From: Adiantum capillus-veneris
Taxonomy: Eukaryota; Streptophyta; Polypodiopsida; Polypodiales; Pteridaceae
Assembly: GCA_014529385.2 (NCBI GenBank)
Contig: CM043971.1
Coordinates: 92,764,840-92,828,839, forward strand
Length of the DNA: 64,000 nucleotides
Direction of reading: 5' to 3'
In this document: in pieces, positions 56,667 through 64,000 of the stretch
Position numbering within the stretch: the stretch's first letter is position 1
How the letters are laid out: every line of letters starts with the position of its first letter
Notes under the pieces: model-generated
What the model was told of the DNA's origin: nothing
Databases searched by the model: none
Seen by the model: the letters and a program-made list of their open reading frames with translations, nothing else
Program-made: the position numbers and the translations under genes

Positions 56667-56792
56667 AGGCACTCCATACCTAGCTAGGTACGATTGGGGC
56701 AGGGGACCACCGGGCCAGCGGTCCCTGCCCCCAATTGTACCTAGCCTGGTGTCCCTTGCCCCCAACCATACCTAGCTAGGTATGTGGTGCCT
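56667..56792. repeat. GC-rich foldback (copy 2)
   Basis: Equivalent to 36840-36967, shortened by single-base losses in G/C runs. Confidence 0.82.
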
Positions 56793-57049
56793 CCTCACAA
56801 AAGATCATGATGTAAGAGGTAAGGCACAATTAGTACTAGTTCACGCATGACCATACAACATGGGGCATAGTATGCATTGCATGAATGCTTAATCCCAACT
56901 ATTTCTCTAACCGCTAGCATTAAGCCAATCTTTACTTTAGTAGTCAAAAACTCAAAATAAACTAAATCTAATTTAATCTAACGTAAATCAAATCTAACAT
57001 AAATAAACTAAATCTTATCTAACGTAAATCTAACTCAAAATAAACCTAA

Positions 57050-57290
57050 ATCTCTCTTACGACGTTAAAACTCTCTTCTTCTCGGGTTGTGTGTGGATGT
57101 GTGTGTGTGCTAATAAAAAGGGGAAAATGGTATAACCTTTCTATCACCCAAGTGTGTAGATTGGTTATGCCATTTCCCTCTTGAATAACAAGTCTTGAGT
57201 TCAACTCCTCGTCGTCGGCTATATATTTAAGATCTCTTGGGATAGTTTCCTATGACGTTAAAACACTCTCTTCTTCTCGGCTGTGTATGT

Positions 57291-57331
<41 letters not shown>

Positions 57332-57507
57332 CGCGCTAATAAAAAGAGGAAAATGGTATAAACCTTTCTATCACCCAAGTGTGGTAGATTGGTTATGCCA
57401 TTTCCCTCTTGAATAACAGTCTTGAGTTCAACTCCTCGTCGTCGGCTATATCTTTAAGATCTCTTGGGATAGTTTCCTATGACGTTAAAACTCTCTTCTT
57501 CTCGGGT

Positions 57508-57565
<58 letters not shown>

Positions 57566-57752
57566 GCGTGCGCGCGCGCGCGCTAATAATAAGAGGAAAA
57601 TGGTATAACTCTTTCTATCACCCAAGTGTGGTAGATTGGTTATGCCATTTCCCTCTTGAATAACAGGTTCTTGAGTTCAACTCCTCGTTGGCTAGATCTT
57701 TAAGGTCTCTTGGGATAGTTTCCTACGATGTTAAAACTCTCTTCTTCTCGAG

Positions 57753-57783
<31 letters not shown>

Positions 57784-58135
57784 TGTGTGTGTGTGTGCTA
57801 ATAAAAAGAGGAAAATGGTATAACCTTTCTATCACCCAAGTGTGTAGCTAGATTGGTTATGCCATTTCCCTCTTGAATAATAGGTCTTGAGTTCAACTCC
57901 TCGTTGGCTAGATCTTTAAGGTCTCTTGGGATAGTTTCCTACGACGTTAAAACTCTCTTCTTCTCGGGTGTGTGTGTGGGTGTGTGTGTGTGTGCTAATA
58001 AAACGAGGAAAATGGTATAACCTTTCTATCACCCAAGTGTGGTAGATTGGTTATTCCATTTCTTGAGTTCAGCTCCTTGTCGGCTAGATCTTTAAGGTCT
58101 CTTGGATAGTTCCCTACGATGTTTAAACTCTCTTC
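57050..58135. repeat. tRNA-like minisatellite (copy 2)
   Basis: The same five units as 37225-38335, with shorter (GT)n tracts and scattered one-base indels, some of them inside the A-box region (GTGTGTAGATTGG at about 57153). Confidence 0.8.
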
Positions 58136-58166
58136 TTCTTCTTCTCTCTTCTTCTTCTCTCTCTCA

Positions 58167-58204
<38 letters not shown>

Positions 58205-58705
58205 AATGTGTTTGTGTATGCATTCTTTGTTTATGCATGTGTGTGTGTGTGTGTGTTTTTTGTTTATGCATGTGCTCTCTCTCTCTCTCTCTCTCAAAAA
58301 CACAATGTGTGTGTGTGTATGTGTGACAGAGAGAGAGAGAGAGAGGGAGAGAGGAGAGAGAGAGAGGGGAAGGGAACATGAGAGAGAGGAGAGGGAAGGA
58401 GCATACCTGGCTCTCCTTCCTCTCCTCGTGTATGTATGTGTGTGTGTGGTGTGTGTGTGTCTGTGTGTGTGTGTGTGTGGAGAAGAAAGAGAGAGAGAGG
58501 GGAGAGCGGGTTACCTCTTTGCTTGCTTGAGCGCCGAAAACTCAGATTTGAGATCTAATTTTTTGGGCGCTCTCAATTTATTTTTACCCCTGTCAGCGTC
58601 GCTATCAGCGTCACTATGTTACAAATAACTAGCGACGTCGTGAAATTTCGCTTTTAAGCGTTGCACTGCGAGCGTCGCTAATGTGAAGTACCTCTTGTAG
58701 TGGGG

Positions 58706-59366
58706 CAGGGCTAAAGATCATTCCTCTAAACTTTAACACCTTCTTTGGGGCCTACTTCAAATGCAACAAATTTGGACATTATGTGAGGGCATGTCCTGAT
58801 GAGGTGATAAAGCCTACAAAGGAGAGAAGCGAATCACAGGCTACCCCACAGGGTGGCAGAATACAGTAGATCCAACAAAGAAGCCTACTGAAGATCTTGG
58901 CAAGGCAGAGGGAGGGAAAATAAAGTTAACTCGAATAAATATGTGGAGAAACAAGATCAGGGCAATCGGGGTAAGGGCAAGACCACCCAAAGCTACTGCT
59001 TTTCATCCACTACTCAGCAAAGAACGGCCACCCCAGTAATGCAGAAGATCATGATGTCTCCAACTATTAGGTCAAAAGATGAGGGCTGGCAACAAGTATC
59101 TCATATTTCATGTAAACGGTTCAAAGAAAAGGCTAGGGCCTTGGGACAAATCATAGTCTCTCCCGCCGGATTTCCCAAAGCCTTCTGTCCTGTATGACAA
59201 TATATTGAAAGTTTTGGGGAAGACGAATCAAGAGGACCTTTTCACACTCCAAGCTGGATACCACGTAGGTTCCACCAAAAAAGGAGCCAATGGAAGAGGA
59301 CAACCTGAATGGCAACTCTGGTGAAGAGTTCCTAGAGGCAGAAGAATTCTCCCCCTTTCCCAATGA
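58706..59366 (+). pseudogene. LINE ORF1, C-terminal part (copy 2)
   Basis: Same altered zinc knuckle as copy 1. Extra indels near 58918, 59156 and 59247 break the frame further. Confidence 0.72.
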
Positions 59367-60082
59367 TGGATATATCTATTCAATCTTGGAATGTGAAGGG
59401 ACTAAAAACCCGGAAGAAGGGCACCCTCTTCTGGGAGGAAGTGAAGAAAGAGGAGGCAGTCAAATTGTTGGGCCATCCAAGAACACCATTTGGATGCCGA
59501 GTGCAAGAGAAAACAGGCTATAGGAAAAAAACTTATCTTTTATGGGGAGGAAGCGACGATTTCAGTGTGTCTTGTTCATAGCTGACAGAGACTTGGAGCC
59601 AAAAGTGGTTCTTAACCACCCCTCCAGAAGAGTCCTTGGTGTTAGAATCAAATGGGACAATCAACCTATCACCATAGTAAATGTTTACGGCCCCTGCAAC
59701 GCGAAGGATAGAGCTAAACTGTGGATGCAGCTCATGGATACTCCGATCAAAGGGGAGTGGCTGATGGTTGGATATTTTAATATGGTCAAGAAGAACAAGG
59801 ACAAAACAGGCTCCGCCAGTCTACTGGCTGCTCAGAAAAGTCTAAATGACTGAGCTTATTGAGAAGTAGGCTATGATTGACTTGTGGGAAGTGGGTCGAT
59901 GGAATAGCATGCCTAGGTTCACCTACACAAGCCTTCAGTATGCTTGCACTTGCCTCCCGCTGGATAATCCTATTGCTCTCATCAATCCTGACTGGACTCA
60001 TCGACGGTAGAGATGAAGGTAATCTCAACAAAAAGCCTCTGCCGATCACATGCCATTACACTTACAACTCAAGAAAGAAAAA

Positions 60083-60116
<34 letters not shown>

Positions 60117-63100
60117 ATCCCGAGAGGGGGAGAAAAAGCTTCTTGTTACAGGGACACACTTGTTCAAAGACCCTCTCTTCAGAAGCATCACCAAGAAAGC
60201 ATTGGGAAAGCTCAAGAAAGATGTGGGAATGAATAAACCTAGTGCTTGGAATGTATTTGTTTGGAGTATAAAAAAATCTATCAAAACTTTGGGTCCTCGG
60301 GTAAAAAAAGCCAATGAGGCATATATCAAACATCTCACAGAGGAGGTAGCGCAATTAGCCTCTAGGAAGGCTGCCGGACTGGCTACCGAAGATGAGCACA
60401 AGCGATGGCTTGAAGCTAAATCTCACCTGGCCAACGAATAGCTGGAGGAAATCAAGAAGGCGAGATTGCTATCTAGGGAAACTTTCTTGCAACCAGAACC
60501 TTCTAACCAAGCACATTTTTTTAGGGCTCTAAAGGTGAGGAAAAGTTGAGGCCGCGTGCAAGTGCTCGATGATGAGAAAAAGAATACAATTCAAAACCAA
60601 GATGAGATGGCTACAATTATGCTCAAGTATCTCAGCCAGATTATTGGCCAGCCAGAGACTCAATCTCAAGAAGTGGAAGAAGCCTGAGCGTCTTTACTTG
60701 GAAGTGTTGAAAAGAAGGTTTCTCGGGAGAAAGCCAACCGCATGGAAAAGGCCTTCTCTAATGAAGAATGCTCAGCGACACTTAAAGCTCTTGGCAATGA
60801 AAAGTCCCCCGATCGGGATGGACTGACGTCTGAATTCTTCAGGGAATTTTGGGATGATCTCAAGGGTCGAGTCACACGGATGGCCAATCTAGCAGTTTCC
60901 GAAGAGTCGATGGATGCAAGTGTTAAGAGAGGGCTTATCAAGCCCATCCCCAAACAGATTTGTTGCTCTCAACTTAAACTTTGGCGTCCCATTACGATGA
61001 TGTCAGTAGCATACAAAATTATTGCCAAGGTGATAGCTCTCAGACTTGCCCTCCTCCTGAGTCGGATCATCTCTCCCCATCAACACGGGTTCATTAAAGG
61101 GAGATCTATATATGACAATATCTTGGCAACAATGGTAGGAATAGAGTATGCATCCTTCTCCAAGCAAGAGTGCATCTTGTTGCAGCTTGACCTCGACAAA
61201 GCCTATGATAGGATAGAATGGTCCAGAAGTCATGGGAGCTCTGGGCTTTGGGCCTCGCATTTGTCACCTCATACGCACACTAGGCGGTGGCAACCAATCA
61301 GAGCTCCTGTTTAATGACAGAATTGTGGGATCTTTTGAGGTTAAAAGGTCTATTAAGCAAGGATGTCTCCTGGCCCCCTTGCTGTTCGCCATTGGTTTGC
61401 ATTCTCTCATTACAATGCTCGAAGCCAGTGCTACGCGGAGAGAGATTCAAGGTCTGGCATTATTGGGCAATGAAGCTACTAGCAAAAATGTTCACAGATG
61501 ATTCGCTCCTATTCTTGAAGGCGTGCCCTCGAGTTGTCAGGAGAGCTGTGGAGATTGTGCAAACATTTGCAATGGCCTTGGGATCCAAATGCAGTATAGA
61601 GAAGTCAAGACTAATCTCCCTGTGAGAGAACGACTCTTTTGACCCTGCAGTCTGGACAGGAGAGATTATCTAAAAAGGGAGTATATTTAGACACCTGAGA
61701 GTCCCCGTTGGGGTGGACGTAACCCACAGGCAAAGATTTCAATGGGTCATGGAAAAAATAAGCGCCAAAATGAGAAGGTGGGAGTTTGTTCTCCTACCCT
61801 TCCAAAGCCGGATCAGAGTGATCAATGCTTTTATGATCTCGTATATTGCTTTCCTCAACCCCGTGCTCAAGATAGCTAAGTGTAACTGGAAAGAATTCTT
61901 AAAACTAGTGAAATGGTTTCTTTGGAAGAACAACACGAAAACCTCCCGGCCATGGCAGTGGGCTAGATGGGAGGTAGTTGCTCACCCGATAGACCAAGGA
62001 GGGCTCGGCATTCTTAACCTTGTATCTCATGCTGAGGCCCTTTGTGCCAAATTTATGGTCTCATTGGCTAAACAGGACCAAGCTTGGGCTATCATGACCA
62101 AGGAAATGATTGATGCAACAAAACTGGGATCGAAAGGGAGAAAGTGGAAGGGGGTTGTGATGCACGACAAACTTCTCGCCTCGAAGTGGTCTTATCTTAG
62201 ATCTGGTGGACTCTCAGGGGCGCTGTTGAGGAAGTGTAAAAGTGTTGCTGAGGTTTTAGAATGGAGGGAAGTAACCGGATACTTTAAGAACTCCATATTG
62301 CACTGGTCCCCTTGGCTCTCTAAAATAGTGGGGCTGTCGCAAAGCCCCTACTAGATAGATATGGCCAGGAAGGTGAATAATAAGGGGCTCGTTCGACTAG
62401 AGTAATTTTGGGATGGCAACATGAAGTGCTGGAAAACTGCTGATCGACTCTTTAGCCATCCAATTTCAACTGGATGGCTTTGAGATCTTACTAGTCTATA
62501 GGGTGATTAAAGAGCTTGATAAGGTGGTGATGCCAATTTGTGAATCCAACTTTAAATGGGACGCTTGGAGATGGCCCGAGAGTAGCCTCTTTTGGAAATC
62601 ACACTCTAAAGACATTTACCATGCATTAATGCACGAGGCTGATTGGTGTAGCTCTCTCAACAAATTATGGAAGAGGCACTGGACGGAAAAAACGGCGGGA
62701 GGGAGTCATGGAGAACATCTAGAATCCAAGATGGCCTCAGTATATGAAGATATTTCTGTGAAAAGTGATGTGGGGTGCTCTTCCGATGGGCGTAAAGATA
62801 CAAGAAAGAGGCATCGGGTCTGATCGTTGCTCGGGGTGCAGAATAGCCAGTGAAGACCTAACCCACCTTTTCATGGGATGCCAGGCAATCAGGGGCATGG
62901 CTGGGAAATATGCAAGTGGATTCAAAGGATATGGCAAATTAAGTTCTTCAAGAATGATCTGTTCTAGTTTGGTAGTAACAGGATGGGAAGTCCTGCTCTT
63001 CTCGTCTGCACTCAAATAATCAGGTACTACTTCTTCAACCATATTTGGCAAGCAAGGAACCGCCGCGTGTTTGAGGGGGATCTAGTTGTGGCAAGCTTTT

Positions 63101-63198
63101 GTGAAATCACGCAAGAGAGAGGATTGATGATCCACATGATCGAATGCAAACAAGCCTCAAAGGACTGGTCTAGAACAATACATAACATCTTGGAATAA
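59363..63198 (+). pseudogene. LINE ORF2 (copy 2)
   Basis: Same domains as copy 1. The endonuclease is additionally broken by a lost base near 59567 and several indels at 59830-60060; the RT half from 60120 is almost identical to copy 1. Confidence 0.88.
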
Positions 63199-63366
63199 GT
63201 AAAGCCGAGGAGTAGGAATGGTTTCTCTGCCAAGCAGATAACTTGTAATCCTTCGACCCTCAAGGCTCGGTCTGAGCTCGAGGATTGGTGTAGATTTCTG
63301 TTCTTAATACTATCCCCTCACAATTGTGAGTATTGCAACAAAAAAAAAAGGATACGGCCAAACTTG

Positions 63367-63556
63367 AAGTAATAGCTTACTCATTTTCTTGGGAATATAC
63401 TCTTTTGAAGGAGAACGCTTTACAAAGAACTTAGAAGGCACCTTTGCATTGAGAAAGTGATCCAAATCAGGATTAAGGAGTGTTGGCTCCAACCCTTAAT
63501 GATGTGCCTCTCTGTATGTTGTCATTGATTTTTGTTGGACCTCGTGAGGATAATAA

Positions 63557-63598
<42 letters not shown>

Positions 63599-64000
63599 CA
63601 CAATAACGCTATTAGAAATATTCACTTAGTAGATACAACTCGCACAATAAAACACTATTTTAGCATATCAAAAACCAATCATGGTGCATGCATGCACACT
63701 ACATAGAAGCCTGAAGGCATCTGTTGCAAGCCACATGGCATACTGAACCACTCGTTCAAGTGCTTCACAAACAGCTTGACACAAAAATGCTATTCAAAAT
63801 ATTGCGTTTACGTGTAATAACAGTCCTACAACTCCCACAAGAGCCTTTTGATAGCGTGGGCTGCTGCAGACAGGGCTTCAAGCCGCCAGAAAGGCGCAGA
63901 TAGAGCCCAAAATGACAGCAAAACGCGAGGAGAAATTGACAGAGCAAGAGGGGGACAACTCATGGTGGTGCATGTCATACACTACATTGCCCGCATAAAA
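63367..64000. other. Spacer after LINE (copy 2)
   Basis: Equivalent to 43554-44185, including the minus-strand coding-like stretch and (CT)n at 63560-63595. The duplication is still running at the window end. Confidence 0.8.

Larger units (their letters stand above)
51246..58702 (-). mobile_element. CACTA element inside LINE ORF1 (copy 2, 7457 bp)
   Basis: Same TIRs and GGG duplication (51243-51245, 58703-58705) as copy 1, with identical disabling lesions. Confidence 0.95.
49813..63348 (+). mobile_element. L1-type LINE with nested CACTA (copy 2)
   Basis: Target-site duplications at 49795-49812 and 63349-63366 are the same 18-mers as in copy 1 (one internal mismatch). Poly(C) run at 50069-50090, poly(G) run of 32 at 60083-60114 (24 in copy 1). 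Confidence 0.92.
49681..64000. repeat. Tandem unit, copy 2 (partial)
   Basis: Same order and orientation as 29860 to about 44185. Outside 56.6-60.1 kb the copies differ by isolated substitutions and repeat-length changes. Inside that interval there are many one-base indels. Confidence 0.9.

Noticed and set aside
29860-64000. The 14-kb repeats as a pair of LTRs
   Set aside because: They are far too long, lack TG…CA ends, contain complete nested transposons, and abut head to tail without internal retroelement genes in the right order.

Overview
This window looks like repeat-rich nuclear DNA of a land plant. The evidence is a plant-type L1 LINE (DUF4283-like ORF1 with a zinc knuckle, then endonuclease-RT), En/Spm (CACTA) elements encoding TNP2 with DUF4218 and DUF4216 regions plus a TNPA-like protein, a Copia family with an initiator-tRNA-Met type primer site, Gypsy-type gag, short GT-AG introns of about 70-80 bp, and very many long (GA)n/(CT)n tracts. 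A large-genome plant such as a fern is plausible, but the sequence alone does not fix the species. I see no tRNA or rRNA gene, no CRISPR, and no intact conventional host gene.

Layout. 1-1461: 5' end of a decayed Copia element (minus strand; gag remnant, PBS, LTR) that cuts into a multi-exon gene. 1462-3505: that gene, 5'-truncated, joining a Ulp1/C48-type protease domain, an acidic linker and an FCP1/NIF-type phosphatase-like domain. 3711-5152: a convergent two-exon gene of unknown function with three in-frame stops. About 5440-9649: a 5'-truncated Copia element (integrase, RT, RNase H, 3' LTR) carrying a 248-bp hAT-like MITE and split in RNase H by about 1.2 kb of unidentified DNA. 9650-17737: gene-poor DNA dominated by GA/CT microsatellites.

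17741-29045 is a CACTA element (11.3 kb, TSD AAT) with a nearly intact TNP2, a TNPA-like gene and a remarkable array of about 172-bp palindromic repeats flanked by degenerate CCTAA repeats. Nested in its DUF4216 region is a second Copia element (20259-23778), which itself carries the same 248-bp MITE: three levels of nesting, supported by target-site duplications for the outer and innermost insertions and by matching interrupted reading frames for the middle one.

29860-49680 and 49681-64000 are two direct tandem copies of one unit (period about 19.82 kb; the second runs off the window). Each holds an L1 LINE with an 18-bp TSD and, inside its ORF1, a 7.47-kb CACTA element with TSD GGG. In the first copy the unit then continues through spacer DNA, a small TIR element, a third CACTA terminus and the LTR plus gag of a Gypsy element that is cut by the tandem junction. 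Most differences between the copies are single-base indels bunched in 56.6-60.1 kb of the second copy, so an assembly artefact must be excluded before biology is read into the duplication.

Functionally this is a graveyard of nested transposons. The CACTA proteins would recognise the subterminal CGTCGCTA-type repeats, the LINE proteins would mobilise the LINE, and most coding regions are broken. The one locus that may be more than a known transposon is the Ulp1-FCP1 fusion with its convergent partner gene.
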